Below, piece after piece: positions 50,973 to 61,591 of a stretch of DNA of 64,000 bases (position 1 is its first letter; each line of letters begins with the position of its first letter). The stretch lies in contig NZ_FNOE01000008.1 of NCBI RefSeq assembly GCF_900106555.1, forward strand, positions 49,433 through 113,432, given 5' to 3'. Both the position numbers and the translations under genes were made by a program. This stretch comes from Nitrosomonas oligotropha. GTDB taxonomy: Bacteria; Pseudomonadota; Gammaproteobacteria; Burkholderiales; Nitrosomonadaceae. A model generated the notes under the pieces. That model saw only the letters and a program-made list of their open reading frames with translations, made no database searches and was not told the origin of the DNA.

Positions 50973-53900
50973 CAGGAACACTCGATCTCATCAAGCAATC
51001 TGGTCTCCACCAATGCGGCCAAACCAGCAATGGTAGGCGAGCGAAAAAAATCGGCCGGATGCAAATCGACAGCAAAATTGGCGCGCACTCTGGCCAGCAA
51101 TTGAACGCCCAGCAATGAATCACCACCGAGTTCGAACAAATTGTCATCGATACCCGCGGTATCGATACCGAGCAAGCCCTGCCAGATCTCCGCGATTTTT
51201 ATTTCCAGATCATTGGCGGGAGGATTAAAAGGCGTTTGCAGCGCCGGCCTTGGGAATCGGTTGTTCTTCGTTTTCGCGGGGATTGACAGACCCAGCGGTT
51301 GCGTCAATAGATCATGCGGCGATTGACGCAATCGTTCGGACAAATCGCTGGTCGACACGATGATCTGCGGAATATCTGGACCATTCACGATCAGTTCGAA
51401 TAATTCCGCGCCTTCCCCAGGTGCAATCCCAATGCCTTCCGGCATGTCCATACCGGCAGCCATGCCGACTTCCCGCCAGCTATCCCAGTTGATGGAAATG
51501 ACTGGGTACCGGCCTTCCCGGTAAGCGACTTGTACGCTCGCATCCAGGTAGGCATTGGCCGCACAGTAGTCAATCTTGCTCAATCCTCCGGCAATCGTCG
51601 CCAAAGACGAGCACAGCACCATGAAATCCAGCGCCTCATCCCGGAAAACCGTTTGCAGTGCTTGCATACCCTGTACTTTGGGGGCAAAAACGCGGGCGAT
51701 GGTTTCATCGGTTTTGGTCGTCATCAAACCGGAACTGACCTCCCCGGCAGTATGGATGACGCCGTCGATCCTGCCGAAATGGGTGCGTGCCGTTGCCGCT
51801 GCCGCCTGCAGCTGCGCGGCATCGGCGACATCAGCTTGTAGCACCAGAATCTTGGCGCCTATTGCTTCCAGCTGCTGAATTGCCGACAGCTTTTGCCGCA
51901 GCGCCTCGTTCATCCCATCCGGCAAACCATCCTGCCAGGTTGCCCTGTCGGGTAGGCCGGTACGGCCCAGCAAGACGATTCTGGCGCGATAGTTTTGCGC
52001 CAGATGGCGTGCCAGCGTCAATCCGATTCCTCCCAACCCGCCGGTGATGAAATACACGCCTTCCTGCTTAATGCGCTTCTTCACCATTGCGAACCGATCG
52101 GCCGGTTGATAATTCAGGATCCAGCGATACGGACCGCGGTACGCCACCAGAGCATCGCCGCTACCCATTTGCGTCTCGGCAATCAACCGCTGACTCAATC
52201 GCATCGGCATATCACCTGCCGCATGCTGCGACTCGATGTCGATGATCCGGCAGCCGAGATTGGCATATTCCTGCGGTATCACTTTGCAAGGACCGATCAG
52301 CAGTGATTTCAGCGGATATAGTGTTTCGCTGCCGGTCACATCCGCCAATCCGTTGGTAATCAGATTGATGGCGATTTTCTTGCCGGATGGTATAGCGGAT
52401 TGTGCTACCTCCAGCGCTTTCACCAGATTCAGTACACTATAGAAATTTCTGCTGATGCCTTCTTTCAGCGATTGAACGCATTCGGCGCCGCTCACACTCC
52501 ACAAATGAAAAATTTGCCAACCCCGGATGCTCGCATCATCAAGCTTGTTCAACAAGTGCACAAAATCATCCGGTCTGTCCGGATTGATCGTATATTCAGT
52601 GTCGGCGGTTTGCTGGAATGCTTCTCCAGCGGTAACCACGACGGGATGAACACCCTGACGGATCAGAGCGGTCACGAGCGCGACCGAGATGGCATCTTCA
52701 TTATCGAAAATCAAATAGCGATCATCCTGTTTCAGCGCGGGTACTTTTTCCGCACCGGCGGCCGCACGTTCCCATGACGGAACGTATAACCAATCCTGAA
52801 TCGAGTGGACGTGCTTCGTCCCGTATTGGGATTGCCGGTTACTCGCCGCAGCCGGATGCGAGACTTGTTGATCCGCCTCGATCCAATACGATCGCCGCTC
52901 GAACGGGTACGTCGACAAGGAAACGCGGCGGCGGCTCTCCTGCGCATGGAAATCCGCCCAGCCGATGTCGACCCCGTGCAACCAGAGTTTTCCCAGTGTT
53001 CGGTAAAAATGCAATTGCGCCGACTGAATCTGGCTCGGGTGCGGCAGCGAGGGCACAATCAATTGTTGCGGCTGTACCAAGGGATGACGTTGCGCCAGCC
53101 GGGTCAGCGTTTCTCCCGGCCCTACTTCCAGCAATATCATGTCCGGCTGATTCAGCAATTGTTGCAAACTATCATTGAAGCGCACCGTGGCGCGCAAATG
53201 CCGCCCCCAGTATTGTGCATCGGTGGCCTGTTGTGGCGTAATCCAGTCACCGCTGACATTGGAAAAGAAGCGAATGGCGGGCGGATTCAGCTTCAGTTTA
53301 GCCACGCGCTCAACAAATACCGGCACCAGCGCATCCGTCATGGTGGAATGAAAAGCATGCGATACCTGCAACCGGCGGCAAAATACACCCTGCTCGTTCA
53401 GATTCTTTTCAATGGTATCGATCACCGCAACACTGCCGGACACAACACACAATTCCGGTCCGTTGATTGCCGCCAAATCGCAACCCTCGATCAGATGAGG
53501 CGCAAGATCGGATTCGGACAGTGAAACCGCCAGCATGGCGCCGGGCTCCATCTGCTGCAATAAAGCACCTCGCATCGCCACCAATCCCAATGCATCTTCC
53601 AGCGTGAACACGCCCGCCAGACAAGCGGCCACATATTCGCCGATGCTATGACCGATCATCGCCGCCGGTTGCACGCCCCATGCCATCCACAGCCGCGCCA
53701 GCGCGTACTCAATCACGAACAGTGCCGGTTGCGTCACTTCGGTTTGTTCAAGCCGGATAGCTGCAACCGATCGTTCTTGGTCGTTCTGTGGCAACAGCAA
53801 CGCATGCAAATCGTATTGCAATAATCGCAAGCAACGATCGATTTCAGCCCTGAAAACCGGTTCCTGCCGATACAAATCCTGTGCCATACCGGCATATTGC

Positions 53901-55543
53901 GCCCCCTGACCGGGAAACATAAACGTTATCGCATGACGCCCATCCACCGATTCCCGCAAAAGAAAACGCGCACTGTCCCGGCTGTGCAACAACGATACGG
54001 CATCGTCATGATCGCGGCACAATGCGACAGCCCGATGGGCAAAATGCTTCCTGCCGAGCTGTAGGGTGTATGCAACATCCGCCAGCGCCAGTTGCGGATG
54101 CGCCGCCAGATGGCGCTGCAGATTCGTCACTGCTTGTTCCAGCGCAGCGGAACTGCGCGCCGAGATCGTCAGCAATTGCCAATCGCGCGATGACACGGAC
54201 GGTTTTACCGCTGGCGCCTCTTCCACGATCACGTGTACATTGGTGCCGCCGATGCCGAACGAGCTGACTCCCGCACGGCGCGGCAACAGGCCGCTTGGCC
54301 AGTCTTTGCAGCGGGTATTGACATAAAACGGACTGTTATCGAAATCGATCTGCGGATTGGGTTGTTCAAAGTGCAGACTGGGCGGCACAGCCCGGTGCTT
54401 TAACGACAGCACGGTTTTAATCAGCCCCGCCACACCGGCTGCGGCATCGAGATGTCCGACATTGGTTTTGACCGACCCGATCGCGCAAAAACCGCGGCGG
54501 CCTGTGGTTTCGCGGAAAGCTTGCGTCAATGCGGCGATTTCAATCGGGTCGCCAATCGTCGTGCCGGTGCCGTGCGTCTCGATATAGCTGATGGTATCCG
54601 CCGAAACACCTGCAATCGCCTGCGCCGCCAGAATCACTTCCGCCTGTCCTTCAATACTGGGCGCGGTATAACCGGCCTTGGCCGAACCGTCGTTATTGAC
54701 CGCCGAGCCTTTGATCACGGCATGAATGGTGTCGCCATCCGCCAGCGCATCGGCCAGCCGCTTCAACACCACGATGCCGGCGCCACTGCCGATCACAGTA
54801 CCGGCCGCCTGAGCATCGAACGCCCTGCAATGCCCATCGGGCGACAAAATCGCGCCGGGTTGATAGTAATACCCTTTATCGTGCAGCAAATTAACCCACG
54901 AACCGCCTGCCAGCGCCACATCCGTTTCGTAATTCAACAGACCGCGGCAGGCCACATGCACCGCCGCCAATGAGGTTGAGCAGGCTGTCTGCACCGTGAT
55001 GCCCGGGCCGCGCAAGTTGAGCTTGTAGGCAACCGTGGTGGTCATGGAATCCTTGTTGTTGCCGTTCATCAACCCCTGCAATGCGGAAATATCCTGTTTG
55101 TCCGCCATACGGCCGCTGGTTAGCAGATTGAGCATCAGATAGGTATTGACGCCACACCCGGCGTATACGCCGATCTGCTGGGCATAGCGGCTCGCGTCGT
55201 AGCCCGCATCTTCCAGCGCCTGCCAGGCCACTTCGAGAAAAAGCCGGTGCTGCGGATCGGTTTCCGCCGCCTCGCGCGGGGTATAGCCGAAAAAAGCGGC
55301 ATCGAAACCATCGGCATTGCTTATCTCCGCACTGGCTTTGACGTAATGCGGATCGGCCAGCGTTTCCGCGGACACGCCGCGCGCAAGCAATTCTTCATCC
55401 GTAAAAAACCGGATCGACTCGACGCCATCGCGCACATTACGCCAGAACGATTCGACATCGTCCGCTCCCGGAAATCGGCACGCCATACCAATCACGGCAA
55501 TATCGATGGATGCGGTGTCGGCTAACTGTTTGGAATTATCCAT
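50972..55543 (-). CDS. Type I polyketide synthase KS-AT-KR-ACP
   Basis: One extension module of 1523 residues. Ketosynthase (about 10-430) has the active Cys188 in QTACSTSL and His residues in ETHGTGT and NVGHLDAAAG. Acyltransferase (about 530-830) has GHSIGEY with Ser633 and the HAFH motif, which indicates malonyl-CoA. A linker is followed by ketoreductase (about 1130-1400) with TGGLGGIG, a Ser in LCSSLA and a Tyr/Asn pair in DYCAANAYLD, so a beta-hydroxy is left; no dehydratase is present. ACP Ser1476 is in ELGGDSLL. The start overlaps the preceding stop as TAATG. It lengthens the first residue by two carbons, giving a statine-like gamma-amino-beta-hydroxy unit. Confidence 0.95.
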   Translation of the reverse strand: MDNSKQLADTASIDIAVIGMACRFPGADDVESFWRNVRDGVESIRFFTDEELLARGVSAETLADPHYVKASAEISNADGFDAAFFGYTPREAAETDPQHRLFLEVAWQALEDAGYDASRYAQQIGVYAGCGVNTYLMLNLLTSGRMADKQDISALQGLMNGNNKDSMTTTVAYKLNLRGPGITVQTACSTSLAAVHVACRGLLNYETDVALAGGSWVNLLHDKGYYYQPGAILSPDGHCRAFDAQAAGTVIGSGAGIVVLKRLADALADGDTIHAVIKGSAVNNDGSAKAGYTAPSIEGQAEVILAAQAIAGVSADTISYIETHGTGTTIGDPIEIAALTQAFRETTGRRGFCAIGSVKTNVGHLDAAAGVAGLIKTVLSLKHRAVPPSLHFEQPNPQIDFDNSPFYVNTRCKDWPSGLLPRRAGVSSFGIGGTNVHVIVEEAPAVKPSVSSRDWQLLTISARSSAALEQAVTNLQRHLAAHPQLALADVAYTLQLGRKHFAHRAVALCRDHDDAVSLLHSRDSARFLLRESVDGRHAITFMFPGQGAQYAGMAQDLYRQEPVFRAEIDRCLRLLQYDLHALLLPQNDQERSVAAIRLEQTEVTQPALFVIEYALARLWMAWGVQPAAMIGHSIGEYVAACLAGVFTLEDALGLVAMRGALLQQMEPGAMLAVSLSESDLAPHLIEGCDLAAINGPELCVVSGSVAVIDTIEKNLNEQGVFCRRLQVSHAFHSTMTDALVPVFVERVAKLKLNPPAIRFFSNVSGDWITPQQATDAQYWGRHLRATVRFNDSLQQLLNQPDMILLEVGPGETLTRLAQRHPLVQPQQLIVPSLPHPSQIQSAQLHFYRTLGKLWLHGVDIGWADFHAQESRRRVSLSTYPFERRSYWIEADQQVSHPAAASNRQSQYGTKHVHSIQDWLYVPSWERAAAGAEKVPALKQDDRYLIFDNEDAISVALVTALIRQGVHPVVVTAGEAFQQTADTEYTINPDRPDDFVHLLNKLDDASIRGWQIFHLWSVSGAECVQSLKEGISRNFYSVLNLVKALEVAQSAIPSGKKIAINLITNGLADVTGSETLYPLKSLLIGPCKVIPQEYANLGCRIIDIESQHAAGDMPMRLSQRLIAETQMGSGDALVAYRGPYRWILNYQPADRFAMVKKRIKQEGVYFITGGLGGIGLTLARHLAQNYRARIVLLGRTGLPDRATWQDGLPDGMNEALRQKLSAIQQLEAIGAKILVLQADVADAAQLQAAAATARTHFGRIDGVIHTAGEVSSGLMTTKTDETIARVFAPKVQGMQALQTVFRDEALDFMVLCSSLATIAGGLSKIDYCAANAYLDASVQVAYREGRYPVISINWDSWREVGMAAGMDMPEGIGIAPGEGAELFELIVNGPDIPQIIVSTSDLSERLRQSPHDLLTQPLGLSIPAKTKNNRFPRPALQTPFNPPANDLEIKIAEIWQGLLGIDTAGIDDNLFELGGDSLLGVQLLARVRANFAVDLHPADFFRSPTIAGLAALVETRLLDEIECS

Positions 55544-58500
55544 TAATTCATTTTCTCCACTTTCTGTTTTCTTGCTAGGAAGGCACCGCGTTGCCGCTGC
55601 GCCCGTTGTAAATGGCGTGGCAAGGAAGAAACCGGCTGTATTTCGCCTTGTCCGAGAAATCTGGCCAGACTGGCCACCGTGGTGTATTTGAACAAGTCGA
55701 CAATGGCCACCGGCGCGTGCAATTCGGCTTCCAGTCGTTGTTTGACCTTGATCAGCAACAGCGAATGACCGCCCAAATCAAAAAAATTATGGTGCAGACC
55801 CACTTGCGGAATTTGCAACAGCTCCGCCCAGATTCCAGCAATCTTCGCTTCCAGATCGTTAACCGGTGGATCGTAACCGGGTGCTTCCCAAATACCGGGA
55901 GCGGGCAGCGCCTGCCGGTCGATCTTGCCGTTCGGTGTGAGCGGCAATGTATCGAGAAAAACGATCAACCCCGGCACCATATAGTCCGGCAGCACCGCCG
56001 ATAACACCGTTTTCAGCGCCGATGCATTTCTGTGTCCGGCATCCGGCATACCGACATAGGCGATCAACCGCAAACCGTGCGCGCCATCCTGCGCGATCAC
56101 GGCGGCTTCGCGCACATGATCCAAAGTCAGCAACTGCGCTTCAATCTCGCCCAATTCCACGCGGAAACCGCGCAATTTGATTTGCTGATCGGCGCGTCCC
56201 CAGTATTCCAGTTGACCGTCGCTGCGCCACCGCACCAAATCGCCGGTGCGGTACAAGCGCCCTCCCGCCGGATCGAACGGATCGGCGACAAAGCGCTCGG
56301 CGGTCAGACCCGTCCGGTCGAGATAACCGCGCGCCAGGCCGCCCCATCCGATATAGAGTTCTCCGATGGCACCCGAGGGCGCGAGATTCAATTCCGCATC
56401 CAGTACATAGGCACAGCGCTTGCCTACCGGCTGGCCGATCGGCATGAATTCGCCATCCAATTGCGGCGGCAAATCCTGCCCGGCATTGCAGAACCAGGCA
56501 GTCGGCGTGATGACCGTTTCCGTCGGTCCGTAGGCATTGATCAGCCGTGCTTGCCGGAAGCGCGCACGTGTTGCGGCCACATCGGCGGTATGCCAGGCTT
56601 CGCCGCCGACAATACAAACCCGTACCGGGTGATCAGTACCTTCCAGCAACGGCAGCAGCATGCGTAAATAAGCCGGCGGTAAGTGCAAGCGGGTGATGTT
56701 CTGCGTCGCAATGAGTTCGGCGAATCCCTCGCCGGCCAGTTGTTCAGGGGATGACAGCACCAGAGCGGCGCCCGCCATCAGTGGTGTCATCCATTGCTCC
56801 GCCGCGGCGTCGAAGTTGATGGAGAAGAACATCAATTCCCGGTCATCGGCGCGCACATCATAAACCGGCTCGATTGCAGCCAAATGCATAGCCAGCGCGC
56901 CATGCGCCACAGCCACCCCCTTCGGTCGGCCGGTCGATCCAGAGGTATAAATGACGTACGCCAGATTGTCCGGATGAAGTACGACAGCGGGATTGTTCTC
57001 GTTGCCTGGTCTGGTAATCGCATGATCGAGCTCGATCACGGTCAAACCTTCTGGTAGCGGCAACTTTCCGAGAAATTGCGATTGGGTCAACAGCAAGCGA
57101 ATGCCGCTATCCTTTATCATGTAGTCCAGCCGTTCCTGCGGATATTCGGGATCAAGCGGTACATAGCAACCACCTGCTTTCAATATGGCCAGCAATCCGA
57201 CCGGCAAGGCGATTGCATCGCGCGCCACGGCAATTCCCACGCGCATCTCCGGTTGCACGCCCTGATTGATCAAGCGGTGAGCCAATCGGTTGGCATGATT
57301 ATTCAGTTCGGCATAACTGAGTTGCAGCGACCGAGTAACGATGGCAATCGCATCCGGATGTTTCCCGGCCTGCGCCTCGAAACACTGCTGTACCAATGAG
57401 CAGTGCGTAAAATTTGTAGCCGGTTTTCCCTGGGTGTACAGTAACCGGACTTCGGTTTCATCCAGTAATGCGATCTCGCCGATGGCTATTTCAGGACGCG
57501 TGACGATCGCCTGCACAATGCGCAAATACTGACACGCCATCCGCTCCACCGTAGCCTGATCGAACAAATCGGCGGCATAAATGAAGTGACCGCTGAGATG
57601 CCCATCGGGTGACTCGACTGTTTCCAGCCGTAGTTCCAGTTGTCCGTCGGATTCAGGCAATGCATACTCGCTTGCCTGCAATCCCATGCACTGTTGCAAC
57701 AAGCGGTAGTCCAGTTGCAAATGATTCAACGTGACTTGAAACAAAGGACTGTGCCGCAAATCCCGTTGCGGGTGGAGCGCTTCCACCAGTTGTTCGAACG
57801 GCAAGTCCTGATGAATCTGAGCGTTGATTGCATCTTCCCGCACTTGATGCAGTAATTCATTGAGCGTCATGCGTCCATGCAAGCATCCCCGCATGACTTG
57901 GGTGTTGACGAAAAATCCGATCAGCGAAGCCATCTCGATCCGGTTACGATTGGCGACCGGTACGCCAATCCGAATATCCGGTTGCCCCGTGTGACGATAC
58001 AGCAGCACCTGCAAAGCGGCTAGCAATGCCATGAACACGGTGATTTCCTGCGCCGCCGCCAACCGCCGCAACGATTGCACGGCATCATCCGGAAAATCGA
58101 ACCGGTGGCGCGCAGCGCGATAATGTGTCACCGGTTTTCTGGCATGATCGACCGGCAGGCGCAGCACTTCGTGTTCCGCGCCTAGGTAGCTTTTCCAGTA
58201 AGCCAGCTGGCGGTCTTTTTCGCCCGCCTCCAGCCAACGCAATTGCCATTGCGCGTAGTCCGCGTATTGCACCGGTAATGCCGGTAGATTGAGCGGCCGT
58301 TGCTGCACCTGTGCCTGATAACCCGCGGCCAGTTCATCCAGCAGAATTTGCAGCGAGGCAGCGTCGGAAACGATGTGATGCATCACGATCACCAGAATCT
58401 GCTCGTGACTGCTCAACCGAATCACCGCGACCCGCAGCAAGGGATCGCGGGTCAAGTCAAACGGCTGCGACAGCAAGCGCGTGATTTCCATCTGAATACG

Positions 58501-60843
58501 CCGGTCGTGTTGCGATTGCGGTATCGCTGTCAAATCGATCACCGGTAACGGCAATTGCAGCGACGACGCAATCATCTGTTCCACGATACCGGTAGCGCCA
58601 ATGGCATAATTCGTACGTAGCGCTTCATGCCGCCCGATTAACTCACTCAAGCTGACATGGAGCGCATGCAGATTCAGCTCACCCATCAGGCGAACCGCGT
58701 GCTGAACATGGAAAGCGGTACTGTTTGGGTCGAGCTGCCATAAGAACCATAACCGCTGCTGACCGTAAGACAAGGGTAATGCATCGGTACGTTCACATTT
58801 TGTGATTTTGTGCTCAGCACTGGTTTGTCCGCTTTGCACTTTCTGATTTGCGATCATTTGGCGGATAACCGCCGCACATTCCTGCAACCGCGGATTTTGA
58901 AACAAGTGACGCGAGGTAAATGGAATTTGCCAGCGATCACAAACCCGTGCAACCGCTTTAATCGCTTTGAGTGAATTACCACCGGCGGCAAAAAAGTGAT
59001 CGTCTCGCCCCAATCCGGTACGATCCAGCAGCGCTTCCCAGATCACTGCAACATCACGTTCAGTATCATCATGTAACGATTGCTCTGCCCGGTTGCCGCC
59101 ACCGCACACAAAACGGCCGTATTCATAGATCGCGTAAGCATCCAGCGAACGATTGATCCACCCTTGCCGGCACGCCGCGCGTTGTAGCTTTCCGCTCGAT
59201 GTTTTGGGCAATGCGCCGGGATTCAGCAGCACGGCAACCGACAGGGATTCATGACAACTGGCGCTGACAGCTTCTGCCAGCACTTGCACCAAAGTTTCCG
59301 CGCTGACCAGTTTTTGCATATTGCGCGATATTTCGGCGGCGACGCCGATGCCTTCGCCTTCTTCGCTTTCCACGGAAAACACCGCAACCCGGCCTTTGCG
59401 CACCGCCTCGACTTCATCCTCGATCATCAGCTCAATATCCTGCGGATAAATATTCTGTCCGCGAATGATGATCAAATCCTTGACCCTTCCCATGATATAA
59501 AGCTGCTGCGCATGCACGAAGCCAAGATCGCCGGTGCGCAGCCAGCGCAATCCGTCTTGCTGTACAAATGCTGCCGCGGTTTCTTGCAGACGCTGCCAGT
59601 AGCCTTGCGCCAGACTGTCACCGCTGGTCCAGATCTCGCCAACATGATCGTCCGGCGATGCAGCAGCAGTCTCCGGATCGACGATTCGAACGGCATGGCT
59701 GGATGCCGGAAAACCGCAAGCAATGACCGGAACGCCTTGTTCAACCCGCTCCGCCTTGCCTTGCGCCAGCAATTCGGGTGAAAATTCCTGCGCTTTCATG
59801 CCTTCACCGCGCACCCCGCCGGTCACGAACAGCGTGGCTTCCGCCAGGCCATAGCAAGGATAAATCGTTCCCGCAGAAAACCCCGCCGGCTCGAAATGCT
59901 CAACAAATGCACGCATGGTGTTCCGCCGTACCGGTTCGGCGCCGCAGAAGGCAACCCGCCAGCAGGATAAATCCAATGTTTGTAACTGCGAATTTCTGAC
60001 TCGATCGGCGCATAACTGAAAGGCAAAATTCGGTGCGCCGCTGACGGTGGCGCGATAGCGTGAAATGACTTCCAGCCAGCGCACCGGGCGTTCGATAAAA
60101 AACTTCGGCGTCATCAGAATTACCGGCACACCGCGGTGCAACGGCTGCAACAATCCGCCGATCAATCCCATGTCGTGATACAGCGGCAACCAACTGACAA
60201 AAATATCGTCGGCGACAATCGACATGCCTTCTTCAAACGCTCGGGAATTAACCATCAGGTTATGATGACTGACCATGACACCTTTTGGAACGGCGGTTGA
60301 ACCTGAGGTGTACTGTAAAAAAGCGATATCTTCCGCTTGAGGCTCAAATGCCTGCCAATTCCGTGAACAATCGCTGTCGACGGTATCGACGGTTACTACC
60401 GGAATATCGCTGAGTTGCAGCGCGCCGGCGTCATGCAGCAAGGATACGCCGTCACCGGTGGTCACGATGCACTGTGCCCGGGCATCCGCAGCGATTGCCA
60501 GCAATCTGGCCATATGCTGTTCCTTTACCGTTTCCGGCGGAAATACCGGCACCGCGATTGCTCCGGCATATAGGCATGCAAGGAAACCGATCACATAGTG
60601 CTCGTCGTTTTCCATCAGTAACAGCACACGTCCGCCCGGCAACACATGGCTCTGCAATTCTGCCGCGAAAGCTTTGACACGTTGATCAAGCTGCCGGTAA
60701 CTGAAGCGCTTTTCTTGCCAGCAGCCATTCACTTCGGATAGGGTGATGAGCGCCGTATCCTCGGGTCTTGCTAAAGCTAATTCTTGCAGGTGTATTACCA
60801 GACTCACCGGAAAATCACGATTCGGAATCAATCTTGTGTTCAT
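55543..60843 (-). CDS. Loading NRPS: fatty acyl-AMP ligase-ACP-C-A-PCP
   Basis: Starter megasynthase of 1766 residues. Residues about 1-560 are a fatty acyl-AMP ligase (FLQYTSGSTAVPKGVMVSH, SWLPLYHDMGLIGGLLQP, YGLAEATLFV, TGDLGF). It activates a free fatty acid and loads an ACP whose Ser624 is in FFAAGGNSLKAI. A condensation domain (about 680-1130, HHIVSDAAS) joins the acyl chain to the residue activated by the A domain (about 1150-1640, pocket code read as DAEHIGAITK, no confident substrate), held on a PCP with Ser1694 in DLGGHSLLLI. This makes the lipid tail of an amphiphilic siderophore. The first gene of the four-synthase run, starting about 100 bp after the PPTase stop. Confidence 0.95.
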   Translation of the reverse strand: MNTRLIPNRDFPVSLVIHLQELALARPEDTALITLSEVNGCWQEKRFSYRQLDQRVKAFAAELQSHVLPGGRVLLLMENDEHYVIGFLACLYAGAIAVPVFPPETVKEQHMARLLAIAADARAQCIVTTGDGVSLLHDAGALQLSDIPVVTVDTVDSDCSRNWQAFEPQAEDIAFLQYTSGSTAVPKGVMVSHHNLMVNSRAFEEGMSIVADDIFVSWLPLYHDMGLIGGLLQPLHRGVPVILMTPKFFIERPVRWLEVISRYRATVSGAPNFAFQLCADRVRNSQLQTLDLSCWRVAFCGAEPVRRNTMRAFVEHFEPAGFSAGTIYPCYGLAEATLFVTGGVRGEGMKAQEFSPELLAQGKAERVEQGVPVIACGFPASSHAVRIVDPETAAASPDDHVGEIWTSGDSLAQGYWQRLQETAAAFVQQDGLRWLRTGDLGFVHAQQLYIMGRVKDLIIIRGQNIYPQDIELMIEDEVEAVRKGRVAVFSVESEEGEGIGVAAEISRNMQKLVSAETLVQVLAEAVSASCHESLSVAVLLNPGALPKTSSGKLQRAACRQGWINRSLDAYAIYEYGRFVCGGGNRAEQSLHDDTERDVAVIWEALLDRTGLGRDDHFFAAGGNSLKAIKAVARVCDRWQIPFTSRHLFQNPRLQECAAVIRQMIANQKVQSGQTSAEHKITKCERTDALPLSYGQQRLWFLWQLDPNSTAFHVQHAVRLMGELNLHALHVSLSELIGRHEALRTNYAIGATGIVEQMIASSLQLPLPVIDLTAIPQSQHDRRIQMEITRLLSQPFDLTRDPLLRVAVIRLSSHEQILVIVMHHIVSDAASLQILLDELAAGYQAQVQQRPLNLPALPVQYADYAQWQLRWLEAGEKDRQLAYWKSYLGAEHEVLRLPVDHARKPVTHYRAARHRFDFPDDAVQSLRRLAAAQEITVFMALLAALQVLLYRHTGQPDIRIGVPVANRNRIEMASLIGFFVNTQVMRGCLHGRMTLNELLHQVREDAINAQIHQDLPFEQLVEALHPQRDLRHSPLFQVTLNHLQLDYRLLQQCMGLQASEYALPESDGQLELRLETVESPDGHLSGHFIYAADLFDQATVERMACQYLRIVQAIVTRPEIAIGEIALLDETEVRLLYTQGKPATNFTHCSLVQQCFEAQAGKHPDAIAIVTRSLQLSYAELNNHANRLAHRLINQGVQPEMRVGIAVARDAIALPVGLLAILKAGGCYVPLDPEYPQERLDYMIKDSGIRLLLTQSQFLGKLPLPEGLTVIELDHAITRPGNENNPAVVLHPDNLAYVIYTSGSTGRPKGVAVAHGALAMHLAAIEPVYDVRADDRELMFFSINFDAAAEQWMTPLMAGAALVLSSPEQLAGEGFAELIATQNITRLHLPPAYLRMLLPLLEGTDHPVRVCIVGGEAWHTADVAATRARFRQARLINAYGPTETVITPTAWFCNAGQDLPPQLDGEFMPIGQPVGKRCAYVLDAELNLAPSGAIGELYIGWGGLARGYLDRTGLTAERFVADPFDPAGGRLYRTGDLVRWRSDGQLEYWGRADQQIKLRGFRVELGEIEAQLLTLDHVREAAVIAQDGAHGLRLIAYVGMPDAGHRNASALKTVLSAVLPDYMVPGLIVFLDTLPLTPNGKIDRQALPAPGIWEAPGYDPPVNDLEAKIAGIWAELLQIPQVGLHHNFFDLGGHSLLLIKVKQRLEAELHAPVAIVDLFKYTTVASLARFLGQGEIQPVSSLPRHLQRAQRQRGAFLARKQKVEKMN

Positions 60844-60940
60844 AACAATTTTTCTGGAGTTGCCCTATTGATAGGAAATGATCCATATCTTCGAATATGG
60901 AGATGTTAGAAGCGCCTTGTTTTATAGTTGCCATCGCGGA

Positions 60941-61591
60941 TTAGTGAATCAAAGCCAGCGCCGCAGCGTAATCTTTCGGAGCTTCGATTGGCCAGGCTCG
61001 AATGATTCCCCAATCCGAGTGTTCATGCGCGATGCGATAATGACTGCCGGGTACCGGCAACACGGAAATATCTTGCAGGTTTTCCGCTATTCCCAATCCC
61101 AGAGCTTTCAACACCGCTTCCTTCGCTACCCACAGATCGATGAATCGTTTTTCCGGCCAACATGCCCGAGCGTGCTCAAGCGGAGACAGCACATAATGAA
61201 TTAGCCCGGTGATATCGCGATCGCACCGTTCAATGTCAATTCCGATCTTGCCCGCTGACGACATGGCAATCAGCGCAAAACTGCCGGCATGAGAAAGATT
61301 GAATTGAATTTCGGCATGCTGTGCCAGATATGGCTTACCGGACGCGGTGATTGAGATGTTTAACCGATCAGGCAAGGTTCCGACACGCTCGGCCAGCAAA
61401 CGCTTCAATGCCGCACGCGCTGACACGAAGCGGATCCGGTCTTGATAGTGATAAAAACCACGCGCCCGGGACTGTTCCTTTGCGCTAAGAATTGGCCAAT
61501 CGTGCGCCAATTGTGTTGAGGTAAATGCGAATTCGAGCAACCATGCATCGATATTCTCCGGCACTGCTTCAAGCTGTTGCAACGATGTCAC
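60941..61591 (-). CDS. Sfp-type 4'-phosphopantetheinyl transferase
   Basis: Activates the carrier domains of the synthases by adding phosphopantetheine. The 216 residues show the family motifs in order: ARAALKRLLA, then IQFNLSHAGSFAL, then GIDIERCDRD (metal-binding Asp/Glu) and WVAKEAVLKALGLG. Its start overlaps the end of the thioesterase gene by 23 bp, so translation is probably coupled. Confidence 0.94.
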   Translation of the reverse strand: MTSLQQLEAVPENIDAWLLEFAFTSTQLAHDWPILSAKEQSRARGFYHYQDRIRFVSARAALKRLLAERVGTLPDRLNISITASGKPYLAQHAEIQFNLSHAGSFALIAMSSAGKIGIDIERCDRDITGLIHYVLSPLEHARACWPEKRFIDLWVAKEAVLKALGLGIAENLQDISVLPVPGSHYRIAHEHSDWGIIRAWPIEAPKDYAAALALIH

